Shown here: piece after piece, positions 44,711 to 57,329 of the stretch
How the letters are laid out: every line of letters starts with the position of its first letter
How positions within the stretch are numbered: the first letter of the stretch is position 1
Assembly (NCBI GenBank): GCA_002633005.1
Contig: NMRA01000101.1
Location: forward strand, 50,450 to 114,449
Direction: 5' to 3'
Origin: Phoronis australis
Taxonomy: Eukaryota > Phoronida > Phoronidae
Length of the DNA stretch: 64,000 bases
Program-made: the position numbers and the translations under genes
The notes under the pieces: generated by a model
Told to the model about the DNA's origin: nothing
The model's input: the letters and a program-made list of their open reading frames with translations, nothing else
Databases searched by the model: none

Positions 44711-46376
44711 ATCAACAATTGAGTAACATGGATATTTTACTTTTTATTTTTCTCGCATTCTGCTCAGACAAATGGACCGGTTTCATATCAGACAATCGTG
44801 AGCAAAATAACTAATAACAGGGTCACTTGCAAATTGCAGTGAGTGTAACAAGTTTATATGGAACATTTCACTCGAACGGAGAACCATAACGTCTTGAGTG
44901 AAACATATCCAAATGCCACATGTAATACACTACTATATGACATACACCAAACTATGACATCGTTGATGGAACTAGTAACTGTTCATAATCTGCATTTAGG
45001 CTGAAAGATACACCTGACTGGTCCCTACACTACATTTACACTTGCATGGAACTAATGTCTGGGTACACAAGTTCATATTAAAGGAATTTCCATGAGTTGA
45101 CCATATTGTTGACCATATTGTGTGCTAAGTGGATGAAGAATTGTCACTTGTTTGAAAACATTGAACCACACATCTATGCTGTAATGAATGACCATATATT
45201 TCTCAAAATACACTAGCTACTCCTGTCTAATGCACAGCAAGTGAAAAGCCATGTACCATTTGAACTTCAACACAGGCATGCACAATATACGGTAACTGAC
45301 AGTAATTGCTAAAGAGTAAAACCAATGACAAGGAGGAATGATAATGATTTACAACAAGTAGAATCAACTTACTTAGAGACTAAAATGTGAGTTCGTACGT
45401 TTGGGACTACTCTCTACAGTCACTTGTCAATGACTGATGAAACATACGAACGTACATTTTAGTCTTCGAGTAAATTGATACTACTTATACCATACCTTCA
45501 CTGAGACTATGAAGAACCTTTTTTTCAATTTACAATAAGACGTCTGAATTGCAAATCAGCACTAGAGAAAAATATTTGCAGGATGTTGCTAATGGATATG
45601 CCAATATAAAAATGCTTAGTGTGTTCTTTACACATAACCAAAGCATGTGCATTTGGTAAACAGGCCAGAGAAACCGTGTTACAAGTTTCTTGGATATAAC
45701 AGTTCATTCCGCAAGTGGCAAGCCAACATACTGCATAGTACATTAACCTGATTTGGTGACAGCAAACTTTAAACTTCGAAAAGTCCACGGGCTTCAGACG
45801 TAGTGCAGTAATGGGGAATTTGAATCTACCGTATATCCTCGTATTTAGACCCACACACCTATTGTACAACTGTTTATATCTGGTGTATACGATCTACACT
45901 CAAGTCAAAAGAGTTACCGGTAAGCTATTATAACAGATAGCTGTAGCATTAACGCCAAACTTGACTTGCAAGTTGTAAAACTACAGATAGATGTCAGAAT
46001 GTATGCAATTTGAAATTAAATAGAAATTAGTATTAAAATACAATAAGTACTGAAGAAGGACAGAAGACACATTACAACTGCATACAAATTATGACAAACA
46101 AAGACATCTCAAACACCATACAGACTGGTTGGTGTGCACAGGGTGGAAACATCCAGCTATGTATTCAGATGAAGACATTTAGATGGCAGTCACTTTTAGG
46201 TTATCACGAGTCCTCAGAGGGCACAGCCCATATACTTGAGTTTTGAAAATGGCAACCCATTTATACTGTACTAAATGTATAGAAAAGACAGAGACTAGGT
46301 CAAAAGCTTGTTTTACTTGAAGCGTGGTCGTTTCATTTGTAAAGACATGGATGACAATTCTCTTTTTTTTTCTTAA
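44711..46376. other. intergenic, no gene seen
   Basis: An inverted pair GACTAAAATGT ... ACATTTTAGTC at 45379-45464 could form a hairpin. Otherwise nothing is recognised. Confidence 0.45.
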
Positions 46377-46764
46377 GGCCGTAAGTTGGCAGATGGTAAA
46401 GGAATTCAAGGAAAGGGCCGGTTGACCAATGCGAGGATAGACTCATTTCAAATGTTTTATGGGAAAGCTGTCGAGGAGGCTGTAAACCCTTTTGGTGCTC
46501 TACTTTAATGAGGGCCTTCTCATGTCGATGAAGAAGGTTATGGGTGGGTTGGGGTTACATTCTGGTAAGCATTCTGAGGTGTGCCTGTCTCATCTTGACA
46601 ACCAGAGAGCAGTAACTAGACTGTACAAGGGGCAAGAAGCTGACAAGAACAAGAGGAGAGAAGGGCGTTCCACCAAACTGAAGCAGTTAGATGCGTTTCA
46701 AAAATCTGAAGGTAGCCAATACGTGTCCAGACAGTTTCACTCAAAGCTTCCAAGTGTGCATTAA
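46377..46764 (+). pseudogene. transposase-like C-terminal fragment
   Basis: From 46377 one frame reads GRKLADGKGIQGKGRLTNA, then IDSFQMFYGKAVEEAV, and stops at 46506. The overlapping frame from 46492 continues with LYFNEGLLMSMKKVMGGLG and ends with a basic region DKNKRREGRSTKLKQL. The DGKxIxGKGRLTxxxIDxxQxYYGxA pattern recurs, as I recall it, in repeated uncharacterised invertebrate proteins thought to be transposases. An acceptor-like TTTTTTCTTAAG lies just before. One frameshift near 46500 breaks it. The family name is not certain. Confidence 0.45.
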
Positions 46765-48348
46765 TTCCTAACCTGTCAGCAACCAATGAAAGATCACCGC
46801 AAAGGTAGTTGCGATCAGCCTGTGTAGAATCATTTGCTTCACCTGAGGTTAGTCCTTAAGCAGTAATAGCATGATGAACTGTAATATGAACGTAAGTGAT
46901 GCTGCTCTAATTAAAATTTTGAGCACCCTACTGCCTCCCTCAAAGGTCTTGTAATGAAGTCCTGTACAGAAGAGTCGATGAACGAGGTGGCAAATGCTTT
47001 AAAGGAGCAAGAGGGATCGGAAGAAGTTTTCACTTTTCCTTCAGACCCGAATAATTACTTCTGCATGTCTGGTCCTAGATAAGTTGTGGGTGTATCAAAA
47101 AGCTGGACATTCTGATGTTGTGGCAGGCATGCAGGATAAAGCATCAATAAATGGATCGGTCCCACCAGAAGCAAGTACGACAGACACGTTTCCACTAACT
47201 ATTGATTCTTTTACGATATATAATCTTCTTTCCTCAAGTTTTAACTTAAAGAATTGAGATGTTATGTCATTAACTAGTAAACCTACTTTTTTAAATCAAA
47301 GACCAAACAGTGTTCAAGGTGGTTGCAACCATACTTTTGTCATTCACAGTGGATGTAACCATTCTTTTGACATGAAAGCAGTTTGATTAAGACCATAAAG
47401 CAAACACGATAAAAAGTGTAATCGACACACCATTCTAAAAACTTATGAGGACATTTCCTTTGGAAATATTTCCTTTGGTAATTACGGTGCAGTCCCTCCC
47501 TATATCGCATCCTAATTATGCTGACGTAAACTGCTTTCCATGATCAAACTGCATATTGTCTTTAATGTAATCTATAGAGGTGATATCTTGGCTTGAAAAG
47601 AATTGACAGTTTGCCATTGCTTTGCTTCGTACACAGGCTCAACACATTTTCAGAAAGCACTAGTCAGATAAGATCACATTTGATCAAGCCTGCTACCAAC
47701 ACTAGAAGTGCATTCCTCAGCCGATGAGACATTCTCAGTGCACAATGTTTCTGGGGCTCTGCTACTGTAATAAAATTCAAGCAGATGCACTTATATTTCC
47801 CAAGTATTTTAGGTCGCATTTAGGTAACTTTGAGTCTTCGCTGTTTTTAACAAGGTAACATTTAGGCAACTTACCCAACAATAGGTAAGCATTAGGTCAC
47901 AATTACCTAATCCAGGTAACTTACCTACTTAGGGTCTGGGTATTCTTAGAAGCTAGAGTTTAATATGTGTAACTGTGTAACTGTCCATTACAAAGGGAGA
48001 TGTTCGGTTCAGAAAACTGAATTTCAGTTTATAATTTTTAGGGGCAGTCCAATGGATCTGCACCATGAAGAAAGCACCTATTATTAGTACTCAACTGATG
48101 CTTGCTTAATCTGTTGCTGAACATTTCATCTCCATAACATATTGTCGTGAACGTGTATTCTCTCGTTGTGTGGCGTCATGTGGTGTTGTCTTTGTTCGTC
48201 TCTGTGTGTGTGGTGTTGACATAGTGAGCCAGTGATAGGTCACGTGACTCTGGGCACGAGGGGGAATCGGGTAGTCTATGAAAGGGTGTGGAAAAAGATA
48301 GACGCTCTGGAGAGTGTAACTAGAAGCGCTCTTACAAGTGTGACACTG
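46765..48348. other. intergenic, no gene seen
   Basis: TAGGTAAC-type words recur at 47810-47930. Nothing coding is recognised. Confidence 0.4.
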
Positions 48349-48373
48349 ATGGCAAGCCCGGACAAGAAGTTGG
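48349..48373 (+). CDS. possible short first exon
   Basis: ATG GCA AGC CCG GAC AAG AAG TTG G is followed by GTAAGT, a strong donor, after a GC-richer stretch that could be a promoter. It could begin the decayed gene whose pieces lie at 48.7-49.5 kb. Speculative. Confidence 0.25.
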
Positions 48374-48701
48374 GTAAGTTGGCTGTCTCTGAGGAATTAT
48401 AGGCCGCGTTACTATAATATCAACGACACTCGAGGAAAGAAGGATTTTAGAACAATGTCTCCAAATATCTGTAATTAATGGAAGTCTTTGTCACAACTGC
48501 TCTTCAAATTTATACACAATCAATGACATGATACATGAATTAAAATATAATCAAAGACTGCAGCTATGTATCAGAAACGATGCGCCAACTTAGACATTAC
48601 TTCTCAGCAATCTGAAAAAAAGAGGACAATACTCTCCTATAACCACAAGCTATTCACTCATCCATATTAGAATCCCTACAAGTACTAAAAGTCTTCAACC
48701 A

Positions 48702-48950
48702 GTGACATACCGTAGTATTTTGCCAAAGCCTGGAAGTTTAATACCAATGCAAAGTCCTAAGAAGGCAATGTCAGCAAATAAGACATTAAATCTTACTGAA
48801 CATTCTTACTGTGCCTGTACTTCTGTATCAGAAAAAAATGAACCTTCTAAGAAATCTGTGACCACCTGTCAAGATCCAGTTGTCTCACTCTTAATAAGTT
48901 TGTGCAAAGGTGTAGAATCGAAAGAGCAACTGACCCCTGCAGAAAATTAG
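48702..48950 (+). pseudogene. unrecognised Ser/Lys/Pro-rich reading frame
   Basis: 82 codons with low-complexity basic composition and no domain (LPKPGSLIPMQSPKKAMS). It lies between the possible first exon and the repeated unit R1. It may be a piece of the same decayed transposon-like gene. Confidence 0.3.
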
Positions 48951-49003
48951 AAGAAGCTTCAAGTAGTTATTCTTAACGGCACCAAACATCAAATTGTGAT
49001 TAG

Positions 49004-51470
49004 CACTGCAAGAAATACCATCGCTATCATCTGTTTTTTAAAGGGATCCTTGTATCAAGAGTAGGCTCTGAGTGAGGCACCTTTGGAAACAGGAAGGAAG
49101 GAGTGTCTTATTTATTTGCGAAGACGTACGATGATCTGAAGACCAAGTCGTGGGGTACTGCTGTACAAGAAATGTGCGATAAAGTGCCATTTGTTGACAA
49201 CTCTCGTTAAGCATTCTATTGCCACCCAAGTTTCCAGGTACAGCTGACAAAGTCAAACATGCCATTCCTCGTCTTGTAATTATGTGGGCAATTGCTATAC
49301 AAAACAGATTTGACTATCTTAGCAAAGTCAAACGTGCCATTCCTCGTCTTGCGGTCAATTGCTATACAAAACAGATTTTAATATCTTAGCAAGGTGAAGC
49401 ATGTTCTGACTTTCACATTGGGTGATAGTATTGTTGAACAAAAGGTATTTAAATTACACACTACTTACATGGTTCATGGTCTACGGAATTTATGAACAGT
49501 GAAGACAAGCTAAATAAAAACCATTACCAAGTAATAGCTGTGATAAAAGCTTTCGACTGTTTGTTTCAATATTGACATATTACTTAGATTATGCCAATTG
49601 CCACCTTTATTAATGCTACTCACAAAATTGCAAAAAGGTGTTGTTGTTTAAAAATGCTATCAAATGTCAAACTGTTTATGCAAAATCTAGGCTTTTAACA
49701 CTTTGCAATCGGTGTTTCATCTTTAAGCCAAATTCCATGTTTTTTTTCCTTTTTAATTGTGGTTTTTAAATTTCAGAAGCGGTGCACTGAGTTGGGCACA
49801 CAACTCAATCAAAACTATTGAACTAACAGCATGCTTAAAGAAATTTGCATGGATGTGATTAAACTGTTACACTGCTGTCGAAGCATAACAGTTCAGATAA
49901 GAAGTAACTGACAAATTCAACAAATACCTCAGACTTGTCACACTTCCAGGTTTTAAAAACTATGGGACATCCATGTTTTCAAAACTTGACTTGGACCTCG
50001 GAGTTTGGCAACTAATTGTGCTGTGATAATGAGCCCAATCACTACTTGTGGGCTGCAGTCAAACTGTTCTTTAACCTATTTGTCTTACTTTGATATTTAA
50101 ACTTGTTTTTTAAAGAGATGACATTTGAAAATAGTGCTACCATATTTCCAAAACAATGCTAACTTATTGGCTTAAAGTAACAAGACAGACAGTATGTCAC
50201 TAATGAACAAGATTGGTCTGCCGTGATAGGATGAATACATTATGTTAATTGCACGAACTGCTAAAAAGCACATAAGAATATTGGAAAACATTATAACCAC
50301 TACCAACGCAAGACCTGAATCAGAACCCATGGGCAAGAAAAACATAAAGAAGTCATATCTCTGACAATTTTCTTTAAAAATGAACAGGGCTATGATGACG
50401 TACTCCATTTCTAGGATTAAGCATAAAAATGAATGCCGCACAGAGTCGCCGCTTAGGAGAAAGTCTCCAATTTTCATACAACTCATCAGCTTTGACATTG
50501 ACTAATTCAGCTTCAATAAAAATGCTAAACCATTCAGAAAAACAGCGTTTCACCAATGGACCAGATGGTGGTACATTATAGTTCATTTGAACGATTAATC
50601 TAGTAAACCCAGTAATTGTCATTAAGGCTGCTAGTATTCCCAATTTAGTACTTTTTAAGGAGTTCATTTATGAAGGCAATAATGCCATTTTGAAGAATTT
50701 GATACAAGGAACAAAGTATGTATCTGACCAGAACTGCAAAAGCTTTGTAATCTACAAAAGCTTGTGTCTGTATTCAACACAAACCGAGCTGGTTCATGAC
50801 GTTACACACTCCCTGTTCAACAGACTTGTAAGTGGTCCAACGAGAATGAAAACAGCAAATTATGTTGGACACCGTTTAGTAGTTATAGGGTCACCTACTG
50901 TAAGAAGACTACTGTTCAGTCGAGATGAACCGAACAAATGTGTCTTTGAGTATAAGCGATTTGTTTTTGAAAACAAGTTGAACTGCACTGCAAATTACAA
51001 AGGTTCAAGCAGGCGATCAAACTCATTTGTTAGGGTCAGAAATAACAGGGCGGTCTTGCGTGTCCAGTTGAAGAGTTCACTGTCTGTTAAACAGTAGTTG
51101 TGGCTTGTATGGTCAGTGCAACTGTACTAAGGAATACGATGCTTTATGCAGCATGTTCAACATTGTAAACTCTGAAATGTTTAAGTGTGCAGAGTGTAAC
51201 ATTGTGTCAGATTTTATGAGTGAAGTTAGCGAATCATGGGCTGCATTGCCAGTTAAACAGAGACAGAAAACATTGAAATGTGCCAAGTTTGATAAGGATC
51301 GACAAGTGTTCTTGACTGACATGCCCAACATGACACAACTCCAGAGGATTTAGTTGAAATTAAATGTAAACTTAATATATTGCTAAATCTATGTGGAAGC
51401 ATTATTGAAAACACACTCCTGTCCTGACCTGGCAGACATGGTTGTTTTGGTTATGCTACAACCATAACAG
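49004..51470 (+). repeat. long repeat R1 (transposon-derived)
   Basis: Matches R2 (52328-55530) at about 95 percent along its length. It contains a left coding relic (49240-49500, KHAIPRLVIMWAIAIQNRFD in R2) and the DUF4218-like relic on the right. R1 alone has an internal duplication of about 70-80 bp at 49255-49400 (AAAGTCAAAC...ATCTTAGC twice). Confidence 0.85.
50660..51353 (+). pseudogene. DUF4218-like transposase-associated relic, copy 1
   Basis: Reads KNLIQGTKYVSDQNCKSFVI, VFEYKRFVFENKLNCTANYK and VRVRNNRAVLRVQLK to a stop at 51095, then resumes in another frame with YGQCNCTKEYDALCSMFN to 51353. In the best-read copy this is preceded by EGNNAFLKNLIQGTQ. This order (FEG-N-LKxLxHGT ... 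YKR..xNxxxYxSxxYKRxxKRxN ... G.I) resembles the C-terminal DUF4218-type region of CACTA-like transposon proteins. It is split by a stop and frameshift, so not functional as read. Confidence 0.5.
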
Positions 51471-52327
51471 TGAGCGACTCAAAAGCTTCAGTTGTTAGCT
51501 ATCGCTCCTGTGATGAAGGACCAGCTGTATTGCAGTTCCAGTAAAAAATCATGGGTTTTGTATGTTATCCGTGACATTGTTTTCAGTCATTTATCTACAC
51601 ATTTTGATGTGAAATGGCCGATTACGGCGGTTGGACGATACCGCAGTTGAGACATGAATTGAAGAAACGGAATGCGAAGCAGAGTGTACGAAACCACTAA
51701 CTTATTACAAGGTCATTGTTGCCATCGACATTTCGGACGTGTCGCGTGTTCAGTCAACACAGAGAAGTGAACATTTCTTTTGTCGACAAACATCTAGAGT
51801 AAGTAAATAATGTTTGGCTCCGTAGCGTTCATTAAAAATAGTGAACTTTCACTAGGTGACGATTGCGAATTCAGAGGACCAGGAATCAATCGTGTACAAG
51901 TGACCCGGGGGAGGGAGTACTCCCATAGAAGGTCCGTACGGGAAGTGCTGCTGAGATGGGTGGGGTTTTCATGGCCAGATTCCCACCCCTGGACAAGTGA
52001 TTCAAGTATATCCGTTTTTAATTATACATGGTTAGTCACAGCTACCTGTCATAGCTTAATTGCCCATTTGTTTGGCTGTATTCATCTGTGCCAGAAAAAT
52101 GCTGAGAGCAAACACACCTCATTGACTTTTGATAATTTCATTTTACTGTTTCCAAAGTGTAATTATTGTTCCAGGCTGGAATCATATGATCACAACGAAG
52201 ACTTTGGTAGAGCTGATACCTGAAACCACGTGTTACAAGTGTGATTTGCCGGATGATGTCTGAAGCCACGAGTTAGAAGTGTTATTTGCCATATGACACA
52301 ATTTATCGAGACATCAATGCAGACTCA
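51471..52327. other. spacer between R1 and R2
   Basis: Contains the split SAP-like motif and little else. Confidence 0.4.
51614..52223 (+). pseudogene. split SAP-motif gene or relic
   Basis: 51614-51700 encodes MADYGGWTIPQLRHELKKRN and stops eight codons later. At 52175, after a TTGTTCCAG acceptor, an exon encodes RLESYDHNEDFG and stops at 52223. Together they make a SAP-like helix-extended-helix motif (W.xxxLxxELKKRN ... RLExYD), a DNA-binding fold. The connecting residues (normally G-K-K-x-x-L-V) are missing, so an unseen small exon or decay is needed. Confidence 0.4.
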
Positions 52328-53780
52328 GCACTGCTAGAAATACCATCGTCGCTATCATCTGTTTTTTAAAGGGATCCTTGTATCAAGAGTAGGCTCTGAG
52401 TGAGGCACCTTTGGAAACAGGAAGGAAGGAGTGTCTTATTTATTTGCGAAGACGTACGATGATCTGAAGACCAAGTCGTGGGGTACTGTTGTGCAAGAAA
52501 TGTGCGATAAAGTGCCACTTGTCGACAACTCTCGTTAAGCATTCTATTGCCACCCAAGTTTCCAGGTACAGCTGACAAAGTCAAACATGCCATTCCTCGT
52601 CTTGTAATTATGTGGGCAATTGCTATACAAAACAGATTTGACTATCTTAGCAAAGTCAAACGTGTTCCGACTTTGACATTGGGTGATAGTTTTGCTGATC
52701 AAAAGGTATTTAAATTACACAATATTAATATGTTTCATGGTCTACAGAATTTATGAAAAATGAGCACAAGCTAAATAAAAACCATTACCAAGTAATAGCT
52801 GTGATAAAAGCTTTGGATTGTTTGTTACAATATTGACATATTACTTAGATTATGCCAATTGCCACCTTTATTAATGCTACTCACAAAATAGCAAAAAGGT
52901 GTTGTTGTTTAAAAATGCTATCAAATGTCAAACTGTTTATGCAAAATCTAGGCTTTTAACACTTTGCAATCTGTGTTTCATCTTGAAGCCAAATTCCGTG
53001 ATGTTTTTCCTTTTTAATTGTGGTTTTAAATTTCAGAAGCAGTGCACTGAGTTGGACACAAAAATCAATCAAAAGTATGATTGGAACTAACAGCATGCTT
53101 AAAGAAATTTGAATGGATGTGGTTGAACAGTAACACTGCTGTCGAAGCATAACAGTCCAGATAAGAAATAACTGACAAATTCAATAAATACCTCAAACTT
53201 CACATTTCCAGGTTTTAAAAACTATGGGACATCCATGTTTTCAAACTTGACTTTGACCTCGGAGTTTGGCAACTAATTATGCTGTGATAATGAGCCCATT
53301 CACTACTTGTGGGCTGCAGTCAAACTGTTCTTTAACCTACTTGTCTTACTTTGATATTTAAACTTGTTTTTTTAAAGAGATGACATTTGAAAATAGAGCT
53401 ACCATATTTCCAAAACTATGCTAACATATTGGCTTAAATTAACAAGACAGACAGTATGTCACTAATGAACAAGATTGGTCTGCCATGATAGGATGAATAC
53501 ATTATTTCAATTGCACAAACTGCTAAAAAGCACATCAGATTATTGGAAAACATTACAACCACTACCAAGGCAAGATCTGAATCAGAACCCATGGGCAAGA
53601 AAAACATAAAGAGGTCATATCTCTTGACAGCGCTATGATGACGTACTCCATTTCTAGGATTAAGCATAAAAATGAATGCGCATAGTCGCCGCTTAGGAGA
53701 AAAAGTCTCCGATTTTCATACAATGCATCAGCTTTGACATTGACCAATTCAGCTTCAATAAAAATGCTAAAAGCATTCAG

Positions 53781-54609
53781 TTTCTGTTTCTGTTTCTGTG
53801 GTGACGTCAGAGGGTAGGCACCGGGATAGTCTCTGGCCCTCCTCCTTCCAGTATCGCACGTTATGTAAATTTGGAGATGCAACCAAGTTCGTGCTGGTTA
53901 CACACTCTTCGATCTTTTCCCCTGATGCGAGTTTTTGCTGCATCTCCGTATTGCCATCGTCGCTCTATGAGGCACTTTGTTGCCAGTACACAGCCTCTCC
54001 CTCACCAAGACTTCTATGTTTTACCTCTCCGGGGTAACACACATAAACTGGATACCCTAGTGGCTCCAGGCTAATTGCATGGAGGATCTTGGAGCAGGTT
54101 GGAGCCCTAAAGGTGCAGTGTGCATGAACCACCGGCATGTGGACACGCTCTGGCACTCACCATTCCAACCCCCAGCTATGGATTAAATAGTGTTGGATGT
54201 CAGTAATCAACAGCGGAAGAAAGTTACATACAATACATTAACGGCGAAGGGCGTAGGAGGAGTCACACTCCCACCGGCCAGCTGACAATTTTCAAAAGGG
54301 CGTGAGCTGCCCGCCCGGCAGAAATGCACCGAGAAGTAGCGGCTTTTGGTGATCAGGTTATAACCTCTCTTTATGGCCGTAAACCGAGAGGGCCATGCGT
54401 CGCGAGTGGTAGTGGGAGAGACTATTCAGTTTCATTGGGAGGTTCTGCTCACTCTAAATTAGGCAGCTCCTGGTCAGTAAGGATCCTCCCCGGCCCGTCT
54501 GTAACCACGACTGAGCCATCAGGGTTATTTAGGACGTTAAACTTGCGGCTTACGTTATCAGGACAGCGCAGTAATAAATACCCAGCGACTGGATTCCAGA
54601 TCGCACAAC
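53781..54609 (-). mobile_element. 829-bp retroposon-like insertion in R2
   Basis: CATTCAG occurs at both junctions (53774-53780 and 54610-54616) but once in R1, so it is a target-site duplication. The left end has three CAGAAA units on the minus strand, like a SINE or LINE tail, making the element minus-oriented. GC content is clearly higher than the host repeat. No reverse transcriptase frame is seen. Confidence 0.8.
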
Positions 54610-54671
54610 CATTCAGAAAAACAATGTTTCACCAATGGGCCAGATGGTGGTACATTATACAGTTCATTTGA

Positions 54672-55373
54672 ATGATTAATCTAGAAAAGCCAGTAATTGT
54701 CATTAAGGCTGCTAGCATTCCACATTTAGTACTTTTTAACGAAATCATTTATGAAGGCAATAATGCCTTTTTGAAGAATTTGATACAAGGAACACAGTAT
54801 GTATCTGACCAGAACTGCAAAAGCTTTGTAATCTACAAAAGCTTGTGCCTGTATTAGACACAAACCGAGCTGGTTCATGACATTACAGACTCCCTGTTCA
54901 ACAGACTTGTAAGTGGTCCAACGAGAATGAAAACAGCAAATTATGTTGGACGCTGTTTAGTAGTTATAAGGTCACCTACTGTAAGAAGACTACTGTTCAG
55001 TCGAGATGAACCCAACAAATGTGTCTTTGAGTATAAGCGATTTGTTTTTGAAAACAAGTTGAACTGCACTGCAAATTACAAAGGTTCAAGCAGGCGATCG
55101 GACTCGTTTGTTAGAGTCAGAAATAATGGGACTGTCTTGCGTGTCGAGTTGAAGAGTTTACTGTCTCACAGTAGTTGTGGATTGTATGGTCAGTGCAACT
55201 GTACTACGGAATACGATGCTTTATGCAGCATGTTCAACATTGTAGACTCTGAAGTGTGCAGAGTACAACATTGTTCAGATTTTATGAGTGAAGTTACTGA
55301 ATCAGGGGCAGCATTGGCAGTTAAACGAAGCCAGATAATTGGGAAATGTGTCAAGTGTGTTAAGTGCTTTTGA
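54672..55373 (+). pseudogene. DUF4218-like relic, copy 2
   Basis: From 54672: VLFNEIIYEGNNAFLKNLIQ and on to CKSFVIYKSLCLY, one in-frame stop at 54855-54857, then MKTANYVGRCLVVIRSPTVR and YKRFVFENKLNCTANYKGSS through YGQCNCTTEYDALCSMFN to 55373. This copy has a single stop in the conserved part and is the best preserved of the three. Confidence 0.55.
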
Positions 55374-55530
55374 TTGACATCCCCAACATGATAGAACTTG
55401 AGTGGTCTTAATTGAAATTATATGTACACTTGTTGTAATGCTAGATCTATATTGGAAGCATTATTGAAAATACACTCCTGTCCTGACGTGAAACCCATGG
55501 TTGTTTTGGTTATGCTATAACCAAAACAAT

Positions 55531-56299
55531 TGAAATCTGTTCTCCAAGACAAAAACAATTTTCAAAAGTATGCTTTGCGTCACACTATTTTCTCAAAATG
55601 ATAAATTTTGAACTATTTTTCTGAAAATGTGATGATGAAAATTGTTACTCACTCTCTCAAAGGCTTATTATCAGTTAAAGACTCACAAAATATTGGCTTA
55701 CAATGTTATCTGTTCAACTGCTAATTGCTACTCTTGAGCTGAACACGTTAAAGTGAGTCACTGACATGCCTGCCAACTACTTAACACTTTAAAATTCATA
55801 GTTTTCACTAGTGTTAACTACATCATTGGATGTACTATTTGATAGACAATAAAAGATGTGAATCGAGTCAATGACTAAAAAAAGAGTCTATAGCCCCCCC
55901 NCCCCCCCCCCCCCCCAGCACCCATGCGGTGTGCTACCCATAAATACATAGGAACCAGTTTGGTGCTGAAAGAGGTATGTCGTTTGCAGAGAACGGTGTC
56001 TGCTAAAGAGCACTGTAAAGGGAATGAGTTTAAAACCTTTTAGTTGTACATTGCTCTTTTAGCATTGAATGGTATTCTGCCTGATGTATATGTAAACCAA
56101 ATGTTTTTGCTGGTATGGTTATCACACAAGCTTTTGGGAACTTCGGTGTCTTTCAGTGACATTTGAAAGTCCAAGGCAATATTGGACAATTTTTGTCTGA
56201 AAACAAAAGGGTTATATGGATAAGAGAAGTGCACATTTAATGTGTATCAACTTTCTAATTTGGTTTGTTTGTGAACCACTGTGGTCTATTTCCACAATC
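55531..56299. other. intergenic with poly-C tract
   Basis: A C run with one N at 55893-55917. No gene seen. Confidence 0.5.
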
Positions 56300-57000
56300 T
56301 TGTTTGAAGGCAATAATGCCCTTTTGAAGAATTTGGTGCAAGGAACTCAATAGGTATCTGATCAGAACTGCAAAAGCTTTGTAATCCATAAAAGTTCATG
56401 CTTGTATTTGAAGCAAATTAAGCTGGTTCATGATGCTAGACTCCCTGTTCAACATTTGTGTAAGTTGTCAAACTAGAATGAAAACTGCAAATGATGTTGG
56501 GTACAGTCTAGTGGTATTTAGACCACCTACTGTAAGAATTATACTCTTCCATTACTGTTCAGTAGAGATGAACCCAACAAATGTGTCTACTGAATATAAG
56601 CGATTTGTTTTTGAAAACAAATTGTACTGCACAGCAAAGTAAAAGGTTCAAGCAGGTGATCAGACTCATCTGTTAGAGCCAGAGATAATGGGACTGTCTT
56701 GCGTGTCCAATTAAAGAGTTTACTGCCTGTTAAACTAAACAGTAGTTGTGGCTTGTATGGTCAGTGTAACTGTACTACAGAAAGCACGATGTACAATATT
56801 GTAGACTCTGAAGTGTTTAAGTGTGCAGAGTAGAACATTGTGTCAATTTTTATGAGTGAACTTACCACATCACGGGTTGCAGTGGCAGTTAAAACGAGCC
56901 AGATTATTGGGAAATGCCTCAAGGTTGTGAAAGGTCGACAAGTGTTCTTGAGTAACATACCGAAAATGACAGAACTTGAACAGTTTTAGTTAAAACTAAA
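56300..57000 (+). pseudogene. DUF4218-like relic, copy 3 (most decayed)
   Basis: GGCAATAATGCCCTTTTGAAG, then MKTANDVGYSLVV and EYKRFVFENKLYCTAK are recognisable, with many stops and shifts. It lacks the left half present in R1 and R2, so it derives from a different insertion or an older truncation. Confidence 0.55.
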
Positions 57001-57329
57001 TGCACAGTTGTTGCAAACATTACGTGAAAGAACATGTAAGTGACCATTTTAGATCTACAACTACTGAAATAATCGTAAAAACACCTAGGGAACAAGTGGC
57101 TACACAAAAGCATGTAAATTTGAGTGCAGGTTATCAGACACAGGAGACAAAGAGTTATGAATGTAGCCCCGTAAATTTGAGTGTAGGTGTCGAGACACCG
57201 GAGCCATAGAGACATGAATGTAGCTCTGTTACTCAGGTATATGGTTATAACGAGTCATAAGTGGGGAAGTTGAACCCTATTACTATAGAATTTAATCCGG
57301 GTGTTCATTATGGTCCTTCTTCGTCTGTT

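Larger units (their letters stand above)
52328..55530 (+). repeat. long repeat R2, with nested retroposon
   Basis: Homologous to R1 but 829 bp longer because of an insertion at 53781-54609. The left relic frame 52547-52756 contains IPRLVIMWAIAIQNRFDYLS and ADQKVFKLHN, which I recall as resembling repeated invertebrate transposon-like proteins. No confirmed family. Confidence 0.85.

Noticed and set aside
49038-52593. Repeated 75-codon minus-strand ORF in R1 and R2
   Set aside because: It is antisense to the relic frame that fits known repeat proteins, and is conserved only because the DNA copies are recent.
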